A DNA stretch of 5,521 nucleotides, taken from assembly GCA_934255105.1 (NCBI GenBank), contig CAKQNH010000388.1, positions 1 to 5,521 on the forward strand, given 5' to 3'. The notes under the pieces were generated by a model. It was not told the DNA's origin and did not search any database. It saw only the letters and a list, made by a program, of their open reading frames with translations. This stretch comes from an uncultured Pirellulaceae bacterium. GTDB taxonomy: Bacteria > Planctomycetota > Planctomycetia > Pirellulales > Pirellulaceae. Position numbers and translations under genes: made by a program. This document shows, in pieces, positions 1 through 5,521 of this stretch; position 1 is the stretch's first letter, and each line of letters opens with the position of its first letter.

Positions 1-94
1 CTGTACGAAGTTTCAGGCTGTACGAAGTTTCAGGCTGTACGAAGTTTCAGGCTGTACGAAGTTTCAGGCTGTACGAAGTTTCAGGCTGTACGAA
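1..94. repeat. 17-bp tandem repeat array (5 full copies plus a partial)
   Basis: The unit CTGTACGAAGTTTCAGG occurs five times without a mismatch, starting at 1, 18, 35, 52 and 69. A sixth copy starting at 86 keeps only its first 9 bases. A decayed copy (TTGTACGGAA) follows at 101-110. The array reaches the left edge, so its true copy number is unknown. The unit begins with CTG and ends with CAG followed by G, giving short inverted ends. No plus-strand frame of the array contains a stop codon, while the minus strand has TGA in every copy. The perfect copies suggest recent expansion by slippage or recombination. A regulatory role is possible because the array sits directly in front of a gene, but nothing proves it. 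There are no spacers, so it is not a CRISPR array. Confidence 0.97.
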
Positions 95-106
95 ATCAAG
101 TTGTAC

Positions 107-110
107 GGAA
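107..110 (+). promoter_or_regulatory. Probable ribosome binding site of the small CDS at 118
   Basis: GGAA lies seven bases before the ATG. It falls inside the decayed last repeat-like copy (TTGTACGGAA), where a base change relative to the array unit creates the GG. The match to Shine-Dalgarno is only partial. Confidence 0.45.
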
Positions 111-117
111 CGTTGCC

Positions 118-354
118 ATGACTGTTCAAACATTTCGCGAGCTATTGGCTACACGCCCATTCCAGCCTTTCCGGCTTGTCATGTCGAGCGGTAAGGGGTA
201 CGAGGTTCGACATCCGGAAATGGCTTTATTAACTCGTTCGGATCTCTTGATTGGAGTCGGCGAGTCGGATGAGGGAGTAGCGGCCGAATTTCGAATTTGT
301 GCGCTTTTGCACGTTGCCAGCGTCGAACCGATAAGTACCCGCAAATCGGAGTAG
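118..354 (+). CDS. Small planctomycete-type hypothetical protein (78 aa)
   Basis: Function is unknown. The protein resembles a paralogous group of short cytoplasmic proteins (about 75-90 residues) that I know mainly from planctomycete genomes. These start M-T-x-x-x-F-R-x-L-L, followed by an R-P-F-x-P-F motif, a G-K/R-x-(Y/F)-x-V-x-H-P-E segment and a C-terminal L-L-H-V-x-x-(V/I)-E strand. Here these are at residues 1-10, 13-18, 25-34 and 63-70. The pattern suggests a compact, mostly beta fold. There is no signal peptide, membrane segment or catalytic motif. The ATG is supported by the family-like N-terminus and by GGAA at 107-110, seven bases upstream. The frame stays open leftwards through the tandem repeats to the window edge, so a longer protein cannot be strictly excluded. 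The stop codon lies 10 bp from the stop of the converging DUF6493-type gene. Recognition is from memory of the family, not a search. Confidence 0.8.
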   Translation: MTVQTFRELLATRPFQPFRLVMSSGKGYEVRHPEMALLTRSDLLIGVGESDEGVAAEFRICALLHVASVEPISTRKSE

Positions 355-364
355 TTCAATCAAC

Positions 365-3300
365 TCATTGATTTCGACGACTGGCCGCCGTAGTTCGTTG
401 GACAACGGCTTGCTCAAGAATTATCCGTACTGATTGCTTCGATTCGGGCGACTCTCCAAGCGCTAGCAAGTTCTTCGCTAGCTTGATACCTTTGCCGATT
501 GCTGCACCTGATGATAACCATGCGCGGCATGGCTCACTGGTCACAGACACGCCGAGTTCGAGGCTCAGCTCGTACAACAACTCCAACAGTTTATTTGAAT
601 CTCTGGGCAACGCTTGCTTGGGATTTTCAAAACAGCGTTGTAGGGCAAGTTGGACAACGGCAGCATGAACTTGCGATGTACGGGCAATTTCGCTGAGCGT
701 CTTGTGCCAGCGACCTGACTTGATCAAGCCGGAAATCAAAAGGTTAGCGAGTGCATTGCCCAAGTTATCACTCCCCAAGCGTCCATCCTCGATAGCGCGT
801 ACGGCAATATCGGTCGCCAGTCCCGATTCACCAGGTTCCTTGGCGGCCAACATGCTTGATAGGAGGAGTAGTCCCGCATAACGCAACGGTGTCCCAGAGT
901 CGATCAGTGGCTCGAGCATGGTACGGTTCTGCCATTCGGCCTCCCACCAATCGAGATTAGAAAAGCAGTGGACAGCACTTGAGGCAAAATACGACTCTAG
1001 AGCCTGCGGCCAGATTGTGGCCGTCCAGCGCACTGCTCCGATTGTGCGACCAGCAAAACCGCCCATTTCAAACGAAAGGTTCTTGCCGATGGACTGGCTT
1101 GTGTACATCATAACCGTGACCAGCAGCGGGTCAGTCGTCTTGGGTGTCGCCGGTTCAGTTGTAAAACTGGCATCGTAAAACGTGAAGGTGTTGCTCTTCC
1201 TAACCTTCGACTTCAAGGCCAGCTTGGCCGCTTCAGCGGCGTCCGGTCCCAACCCAGGATGTTTTTCCATAACTCGATCATCGTCCCGCCATGGTGCACG
1301 AGCCCTGGCCGCTGCAACCCACAATGGGGCCTGATTATCAATGTTAATCTTCGCTGCGCCCAATGCGTAGCAGATAGCCTGGAACCATTCACTCGATTTA
1401 TATTTCAACGACTTCAACGCTGCCACGCGGTTATCTGGTGCCAACCGCAACATAGCCAGGATCACATCGTGCGCATGAGGATCGGCTCCGGTCCATGCAT
1501 TCGCGCGCTTCGCCAGCTCGCGAGGATCGATCCAACCGCCTGTGTGTGTTGGCGCGCTGAGCAACTGCCAGGCGTCACCGGAGGCGATGCGCCGCGCCAC
1601 CGCTAGACAATGCGCGGAGAGAAAACCAATGGGCTTCTTGGTATTGACCTTGTAAGCGCGATGTTCAAGACCTTCGAACTCTATGCACAGTTCGCTACCT
1701 TTAGGCGTAGGCTCGATGACCTTCCCACTGCAAAATGCATAGAACAAACCCATGACATCAAACCCTGGATCCAATCCACAAAACGGACTACAACCTTTGG
1801 GGATGAGATTGCGTAGGCGCTTCATAAGCGGTGCTGCCATTTGGTCAAAGTCGGCCGGCTTTGAATTAGCTAGCCGCGCTAGGCCATCGATGCAACACTC
1901 AGCATCATTAACCCGAGACCCATCCTCTATGACTCGAGCGCATTCATCGATGAGCTCTTCAACACTGTCGATCCGGGCCACTCGCGGTATCCGGCCCAAA
2001 CGTGGGATGTCAGTGCCATCAAAGGTCGCTGCTGGAATCGATAGGATATTCCCTTTGAGATTGTTTCGTAACGACTCGATCCCGTACAGCGCTGCAAGCT
2101 GCTTCGAAACCCTTGGTAGCTTGGCCCAAATGGCTATATCGCTACTGGGCTGCCCACTGGCCTGTTGGGACTTCGGCGCTGACTCGACCGCGACTGATTC
2201 GGTGCCCTGTGTGCCGGATGCCAACCACGCGATGGCCAGATTGCGCACTGACGGCGCGAGCGTTGGTTGCAGCATGTCCACCGCTAAACGAACTTTCTCA
2301 TCCCGTGGTGAAGAGATTGACTCAAGCAACTTGAGCGTCGCCTTCTGAACATCCGACGTATCTTGAGCAAGCGCCAGCGTTGCAGTGGCTGCAATCAGCG
2401 ACGTTTCTGTCGGACATAAGTCCGCCTGACGCTCTAACAACCTGAGCGCTTTTAGCACGTTGACTTTTGCGCGTGATCGCAGGATAGGCTCCATCGCATG
2501 GCACAGCGCCGAAGCCTCAAAGGCCATGTAGGCTGATAGTGCGTCAACTCGTTCTAAAGCCCACGAGGCAACATTGGGTGCCGATGCGCCGAGCAACCCT
2601 AGCAATTTCTCTGCCATTTGCTCGAGTTCGCCGTCAGTGGGTTCCAGGCGATCGAAGAAGCTGTAGAACCACTTCGCGCGATAATGATTGAAGTCACGTT
2701 CCAATGCATCTATGCAAGACTCAAGCAGCTTTGCTCGGGGCAGTTTGCCTCGGTTCACTAGTTTGAGGAAGGCTTCGATCCAGCTACTGTTAAAACGCTC
2801 TGTATTTGCAAGGCTATTTTCTCCGTCGCCTTCGTATTCGAACAACTTCCAGATATCCTCTTCTAACAAATCTGGAGCTTGTTCAAGTTCGTCAACCAAC
2901 TCCGTTCCACTGTGTCGGCTGTTGACTCCACTGATCATGGCTAGGAAGTAGCGAGGATTCGTTGGCTTATTGGCTAGTCCCGCTAGAATCAACCTGCGAA
3001 TCAATCGCCAGTGGTTCCAGAAATACGACTCGTCCAGCAACGATTCGACCCACTGGTCAACCCAGTCAGGGCGGCGGTCGGCGATAACTTCGAATGCAAA
3101 TTCAGAATCAGGATAGCCCGAGCGTTTGGCCCTAATGATCTCGGAACCGGTGGCTGTCGCGAAGTAGGCGAGGCATGCGATGCCTTCTAGAGGATTCCAG
3201 CTAAAGCTGCCTTGTACATTTTCCACAAACTTGGTCTTACGCGCCTGCGACCAGAACGGCTTGACGACCGCAAAGTAGTCGCGCCGCGACCTCTCTGGCA

Positions 3301-3385
3301 TACCTTGGAAAAACTGCAAGCACTTCTGCTTGTCGCCGGACTCGAGCAACTTCCTCAAGGCGTCTTTTTCCAGCTCACCGCCCAT
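365..3385 (-). CDS. DUF6493-type large helical-repeat protein (1006 aa), partner of the SWIM protein
   Basis: Biochemical function is unknown. The sequence is almost wholly alpha-helical and Leu/Ala-rich, like a HEAT/ARM-type solenoid. No ATPase, nuclease or membrane motif is visible, so it is probably a cytoplasmic scaffold. The N-terminus (residues 8-45) carries a Leu-rich helix pair ending in an E-R-x-R-R segment. Residues about 230-355 match what I remember of DUF6493: a H-Y-R-A-K-W start, then helices, an L-R-S-R-A-K-x-x-V-L-K-A-L-R-L-L segment (302-317) and a D-V-Q-K-A-T-L-K-L-L helix (345-354). A Ser/Ala/Gln-rich linker (about 390-417) separates a second block, which begins near I-P-R-L-G-R-I (460-466). 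The C-terminal third (about 685-920) has A-P-W-R-D-D-D (697-703), a W-W motif (813-814) and G-R-W-H-K-T-L (891-897), typical of the regions that follow DUF6493. The start at 3385 is chosen because it has GGAG ten bases upstream and overlaps the SWIM stop by 11 nt. An in-frame start at 3532 would add 49 residues overlapping the SWIM finger coding region and is unlikely. The DUF6493 assignment is from memory. Confidence 0.88.
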   Translation of the reverse strand: MGGELEKDALRKLLESGDKQKCLQFFQGMPERSRRDYFAVVKPFWSQARKTKFVENVQGSFSWNPLEGIACLAYFATATGSEIIRAKRSGYPDSEFAFEVIADRRPDWVDQWVESLLDESYFWNHWRLIRRLILAGLANKPTNPRYFLAMISGVNSRHSGTELVDELEQAPDLLEEDIWKLFEYEGDGENSLANTERFNSSWIEAFLKLVNRGKLPRAKLLESCIDALERDFNHYRAKWFYSFFDRLEPTDGELEQMAEKLLGLLGASAPNVASWALERVDALSAYMAFEASALCHAMEPILRSRAKVNVLKALRLLERQADLCPTETSLIAATATLALAQDTSDVQKATLKLLESISSPRDEKVRLAVDMLQPTLAPSVRNLAIAWLASGTQGTESVAVESAPKSQQASGQPSSDIAIWAKLPRVSKQLAALYGIESLRNNLKGNILSIPAATFDGTDIPRLGRIPRVARIDSVEELIDECARVIEDGSRVNDAECCIDGLARLANSKPADFDQMAAPLMKRLRNLIPKGCSPFCGLDPGFDVMGLFYAFCSGKVIEPTPKGSELCIEFEGLEHRAYKVNTKKPIGFLSAHCLAVARRIASGDAWQLLSAPTHTGGWIDPRELAKRANAWTGADPHAHDVILAMLRLAPDNRVAALKSLKYKSSEWFQAICYALGAAKINIDNQAPLWVAAARARAPWRDDDRVMEKHPGLGPDAAEAAKLALKSKVRKSNTFTFYDASFTTEPATPKTTDPLLVTVMMYTSQSIGKNLSFEMGGFAGRTIGAVRWTATIWPQALESYFASSAVHCFSNLDWWEAEWQNRTMLEPLIDSGTPLRYAGLLLLSSMLAAKEPGESGLATDIAVRAIEDGRLGSDNLGNALANLLISGLIKSGRWHKTLSEIARTSQVHAAVVQLALQRCFENPKQALPRDSNKLLELLYELSLELGVSVTSEPCRAWLSSGAAIGKGIKLAKNLLALGESPESKQSVRIILEQAVVQRTTAASRRNQ

Positions 3386-4760
3386 CTTCGATGCTCTCCA
3401 CAAAAATTTGTGATGCCAGAATATGTTTGCAGGGACCTCGTGTGCTACCATGTTTCGCAAACCAAGGACACGTACATTTCGCATTTTCATCTGACAATCG
3501 AACCCGATGCTCGATGCCACCAGATTGTACAAACACTTCGATCTGTTGCTGTGATCGCCTGCCTAGCCGCACATGACCTTCGGCCAATAACTTGCGGGCA
3601 CCCTTGAGTCGCGGATGTTGCTTTTCCACCGCGTTCAGATCAAAGGGCAGTTCACGATGAAACCAACAACCTTCGGCCAGGTCAAAACCAACCAAGCCCT
3701 GAGTCCCCAGGACCGCCAAGGCACCGCGAAGCGTGCTAGCTTCGAAAGCCACGCTGGATGCTTCGGCCGCAATGCTCCGATGCAAAGCTTCTTCATCGAT
3801 AACCGCATTCCACGCGAGTTTCGCACGAACCAGCGGCAAAACATGGTCCCACCGGGCAGACGCCATCGCGCCGAGAGCTTGTCCTTCACCAGAGAATCCA
3901 CGCCACACTTCGGGACTGAGCACTAGACAAAATCGACAGTCAGAATATGTAAGCTCCCATGCCGATGCACCAGTTACTTCATCGGTGTAGACCCGCAGTC
4001 GCTCCGCGTCGGCCACGATGTCTTCCAGGACATGCAGCCTTTCGAGCCCGCCCACACGAACAGCATGGCGAGCAGCAATTTGGCTGAGCCGCAGGCCCTG
4101 ACCAGTTGCCACGACGAACGTCTCGCGCCGATTCGTTTTCATACGTGGCAATGACCGCAGGAATCGCATCGCCTCTCGACCGGAAATATCGTGCACCAAC
4201 GCCATGCGACTCTGACAAGATTGAACTTCCACCAAGCCTTTCAGCCAACGCACCGGAAGAGCTACCTGCTTTTCAACTACACTCTCGGAGTTGCGGGTCA
4301 GTTCGACATGTTTGGTGCCAACATTCAGTTGAACGCAATCGCTGTCTCGGATCTTTGCCAAGGCGGTCAGCATCGGCTGATTGAAATCGACGTTTGTTGT
4401 GCCACGGCCAAACGTTTGACCGTTGACTGAATCGGGCAACATGTCGACTCGCGCATAGGCACCGCAGCAGGCCGAAAAGCCTTCAAACCTCAGGCGATCG
4501 TCAGACGAGGTTACAACCGGATCTGCTTCTGCGAGAACGCGACTCAGCATGGCTGCTGGTATATGAAACCGTGATCGCACAATGCTCATCAAAGCCCGCA
4601 GCAGCCCAGCCGTTCGCTGTGGCTTCACCAACTGCCCCGTGAAAAAGTGCGGTGCCGTAGCTTCTTTCCTTATCGACGAAGTGGCTAACAACAACTGACC
4701 AGCGTCCAATCGCGACAGGTAGTTATAGCGCACTTCACAGGCAACTGTCAGTGCATTCAT
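3375..4760 (-). CDS. SWIM zinc finger protein (461 aa)
   Basis: This protein probably binds nucleic acid or protein partners through a C-terminal SWIM zinc finger. The finger has the form C-x-C-x12-C-x-H, with ligands C429, C431, C444 and H446. The rest resembles bacterial SWIM proteins of about 450 residues. It has an early R-Y-x-Y-L segment (11-15), D-P-V-V-T-S-S-D-D-R-L-R-F-E (80-93), C-C-G-A-Y-A-R-V-D (98-106), G-R-G-T-T-N-V-D-F-N (118-127), V-V-E-K-Q-V-x-L-P-x-R-W-L-K-G (161-175) and a winged-helix-like stretch, G-L-V-G-F-D-L then F-H-R-E-L-P-F-D (355-374). No helicase or nuclease motifs are visible. The ATG at 4760 is chosen because family members begin shortly before R-Y-x-Y-L. Its Shine-Dalgarno is weak (GGA, 8 bases upstream). 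A TTG at 4943 would add 61 residues with no family-like features. It is the first gene of an operon with the DUF6493-type gene, overlapping it by 11 nt. Function is unknown; family recognition is from memory. Confidence 0.9.
   Translation of the reverse strand: MNALTVACEVRYNYLSRLDAGQLLLATSSIRKEATAPHFFTGQLVKPQRTAGLLRALMSIVRSRFHIPAAMLSRVLAEADPVVTSSDDRLRFEGFSACCGAYARVDMLPDSVNGQTFGRGTTNVDFNQPMLTALAKIRDSDCVQLNVGTKHVELTRNSESVVEKQVALPVRWLKGLVEVQSCQSRMALVHDISGREAMRFLRSLPRMKTNRRETFVVATGQGLRLSQIAARHAVRVGGLERLHVLEDIVADAERLRVYTDEVTGASAWELTYSDCRFCLVLSPEVWRGFSGEGQALGAMASARWDHVLPLVRAKLAWNAVIDEEALHRSIAAEASSVAFEASTLRGALAVLGTQGLVGFDLAEGCWFHRELPFDLNAVEKQHPRLKGARKLLAEGHVRLGRRSQQQIEVFVQSGGIEHRVRLSDENAKCTCPWFAKHGSTRGPCKHILASQIFVESIEDGR
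3396..3399 (-). promoter_or_regulatory. Shine-Dalgarno of the DUF6493-type gene, inside the SWIM gene
   Basis: On the minus strand TGGAGAG precedes ATG by ten bases (GGAG at 3399-3396, ATG at 3385-3383). It decides the start of the large protein and lies within the codons for the last residues of the SWIM protein, which indicates translational coupling. Confidence 0.7.
3423..3476 (-). other. SWIM zinc-finger motif coding segment
   Basis: This segment codes for residues 429-446 of the SWIM protein, with the pattern C-T-C-P-W-F followed after nine residues by P-C-K-H. All four metal ligands (Cys, Cys, Cys, His) are intact, so the finger should fold. It lies only 15 residues from the C-terminus, the usual end position in this protein type. 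Confidence 0.92.
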
Positions 4761-4856
4761 CTGTTGAATCCAGTCTAAGGGTAGTAGGCAGAGGCAGATA
4801 CGGACGCCTCGATCAACAGGCCCTGTGGAGATAGAATTGAGCTTCCCTCTGCCGTC

Positions 4857-4889
4857 AGCCAGTTTAATATAGCACAGGATAACTTGGCT
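4857..4889. promoter_or_regulatory. Imperfect inverted repeat around a possible -10 box of the SWIM operon
   Basis: AGCCAGTT (4857-4864) and AACTTGGCT (4881-4889) are inverted copies of each other except for one extra base, separated by 16 bases. On the minus strand the spacer contains TATATT (4871-4866), a plausible -10 hexamer about 105 bp above the SWIM start, but no good -35 box accompanies it. The layout would suit an operator over a promoter. It could equally be chance. Confidence 0.3.
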
Positions 4890-5077
4890 AGCTTTTAGGC
4901 CCGCCGTGCTTGCGTGAGTTCTCGAAGACGTGGAAAATGCCAATGGCGACTTGGCCGTGGCAATGCAGTCGTGCGAGGATGCTTGCAGATAGAGCAGATC
5001 GAGGGCACGAGGTGTACTTGTGCACCAAAGCGTTTGGGTGTCGGGACACGGGGTCGATGGACTGAGCTTTGCGCTTC

Positions 5078-5104
5078 GAGACCCTACGCTAGCGCGTTAG
5101 GCTC
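5078..5104. repeat. Palindromic element, possibly REP-like
   Basis: The left arm GAGACCCTACGC (5078-5089) and the right arm GCGTTAGGCTC (5094-5104) pair imperfectly around a TAGC centre. A perfect 8-bp palindrome, CGCTAGCG, sits at 5087-5094. The sequence could fold into a GC-rich hairpin in either strand. It lies between two divergent genes, so it is unlikely to be a normal terminator. An interspersed REP-type palindrome or a remnant is more likely, though only one copy is visible here. Confidence 0.5.
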
Positions 5105-5169
5105 ACAAGTGCGATTGCATGTGGTATTTTTTGGGTCGCGGCAAAGTCAAGGCAGCGACATTTTTTTCT

Positions 5170-5174
5170 GGGAG
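5170..5174 (+). promoter_or_regulatory. Shine-Dalgarno supporting a GTG start for the sulfatase
   Basis: GGGAG lies nine bases before GTG at 5184. The in-frame ATG at 5199 has no comparable purine-rich stretch at the right distance, so this site favours the GTG start. Confidence 0.5.
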
Positions 5175-5183
5175 ACGCGGACT

Positions 5184-5521
5184 GTGAGTGGACTACAAAT
5201 GGTGATTCTACGTGAAGGCCAGGGACTCCTGCGAGGTGCCGTTCTGGCTGCGTTGATGGCTAGCTGCCTGGCGATGTTCCCTGCGAATGCAGTGTCCGCC
5301 GAAAGGGAGCGCCCCAATATCGTGGTCTTTCTGGTGGACGATATGGGAGTTATGGATACGTCGCTCCCTTTTCTGACCGACGCCGATGGCAATCCCCAAC
5401 GCCATGAACTGAATGAATTCTATCGCACTCCAAATATGGAGCGACTAGCACAACGCGGGATTCGCTTTAGCCAGTTCTATGCGATGAGCGTCTGCTCGCC
5501 GACACGCATCTCGCTAATGAC
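5184..5521 (+). CDS. Secreted formylglycine-dependent sulfatase, N-terminal part
   Basis: This is a type I (S1 family) sulfatase, which hydrolyses sulfate esters, most likely on sulfated polysaccharides outside the cytoplasm. Numbering from the GTG start, residues 1-39 look like a signal peptide: a basic residue, a hydrophobic stretch L-R-G-A-V-L-A-A-L-M-A-S-C-L-A and a likely cut after V-S-A (39). R-P-N-I-V-V-F-L-V-D-D-M-G (43-55) is the standard opening beta strand, with D52 and D53 as calcium ligands. T-P-N-M-E-R-L-A follows at 82-89. C104 lies in C-S-P-T-R (104-108), the motif whose Cys is converted to formylglycine by a maturation enzyme encoded elsewhere. The gene is cut by the right window edge after 112 codons; family members usually have about 450-600. 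An ATG at 5199 is the alternative start and also keeps the signal peptide. The exact substrate cannot be told from this part. Confidence 0.95.
   Translation, partial: MSGLQMVILREGQGLLRGAVLAALMASCLAMFPANAVSAERERPNIVVFLVDDMGVMDTSLPFLTDADGNPQRHELNEFYRTPNMERLAQRGIRFSQFYAMSVCSPTRISLM

Larger units (their letters stand above)
4761..5183. other. Divergent intergenic region between the SWIM operon and the sulfatase
   Basis: This 423-bp stretch should hold the promoters of both the leftward operon and the rightward sulfatase. I see no convincing gene. Two imperfect inverted repeats are present (4857-4889 and 5078-5104). The most A+T-rich spots are TTTAATATA around 4863-4871 and the T-runs at 5127-5132 and 5161-5167. 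The minus-strand frame of the SWIM gene stays open up to a TAA at 5099-5097, about 113 codons above the chosen start, but it contains no ATG. A plus-strand frame with ATG at 4943 runs 40 codons to a TGA at 5063-5065. No clear -35/-10 pair of the housekeeping type was found in either direction. Confidence 0.7.

Noticed and set aside
1..94. CRISPR array
   Set aside because: The 17-bp units are directly adjacent, with no unique spacers between them, and are too short for CRISPR repeats.
126..417. Minus-strand short open frames opposite the small CDS
   Set aside because: They are antisense to the family-like protein at 118-354 or overlap the end of the large gene, and have no distinctive features.
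1752..2348. Plus-strand 198-residue open frame
   Set aside because: It lies wholly inside the DUF6493-type gene on the opposite strand, and its translation is Ser/Arg-rich with no family features. It is a shadow of the real gene.
3386..3532. N-terminal 49-residue extension of the DUF6493-type protein
   Set aside because: It would overlap the SWIM finger codons by about 150 bp in another frame, while the ATG at 3385 has a good Shine-Dalgarno and a family-like N-terminus.
3212..3607. Plus-strand 131-residue open frame
   Set aside because: It is antisense to the end of the SWIM gene and the start of the large gene, with no recognisable domain.
5105..5183. Housekeeping-type promoter for the sulfatase
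   Set aside because: TTGCAT at 5115-5120 resembles a -35 box, but no acceptable -10 hexamer follows at 16-18 bases.
5147..5392. Minus-strand open frames opposite the sulfatase start
   Set aside because: They overlap the clear signal peptide and the R-P-N-I-V-V-F-L-V-D-D segment on the other strand. They are shadows of the sulfatase.

Overview
The window looks like chromosomal DNA of a planctomycete, most likely a Pirellulaceae/Rhodopirellula-type marine bacterium. I infer this from three things: a small protein of about 80 residues of a type I know mainly from planctomycetes, a secreted formylglycine-dependent sulfatase (a family greatly expanded in this group), and a moderate GC content by eye. 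None of this was confirmed by a search.

Layout, left to right. Positions 1-94 are a perfect 17-bp tandem array (five full copies plus a partial one), followed by a decayed copy that ends in the ribosome-binding region of a small plus-strand gene (118-354). That gene converges on a two-gene minus-strand operon, with only 10 bp between the two stop codons. The operon runs from about 4760 down to 365. It first encodes a 461-residue protein with a C-terminal SWIM zinc finger (4760-3375). An 11-nt overlap then leads into a 1006-residue alpha-helical-repeat protein of the DUF6493 type (3385-365). A 423-bp divergent intergenic region (4761-5183) carries two imperfect inverted repeats and no convincing gene. 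The window ends inside the 5' part of a plus-strand sulfatase (5184 to the edge), which has a signal peptide, an Asp-Asp metal site and the C-S-P-T-R modification motif.

How the genes work together. The SWIM and DUF6493 genes are almost certainly co-translated. The second start codon and its Shine-Dalgarno sequence both lie inside the last codons of the first gene, so the products probably act as a pair. The SWIM finger is a nucleic-acid or protein binding module, and the large partner looks like a scaffold of helical repeats. No catalytic domain is visible in either, and the biological role is unknown. This pair is the most interesting undescribed system in the window. The sulfatase is a separate transcription unit, probably for degrading sulfated polysaccharides. 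The small left-hand gene is independent and of unknown function.
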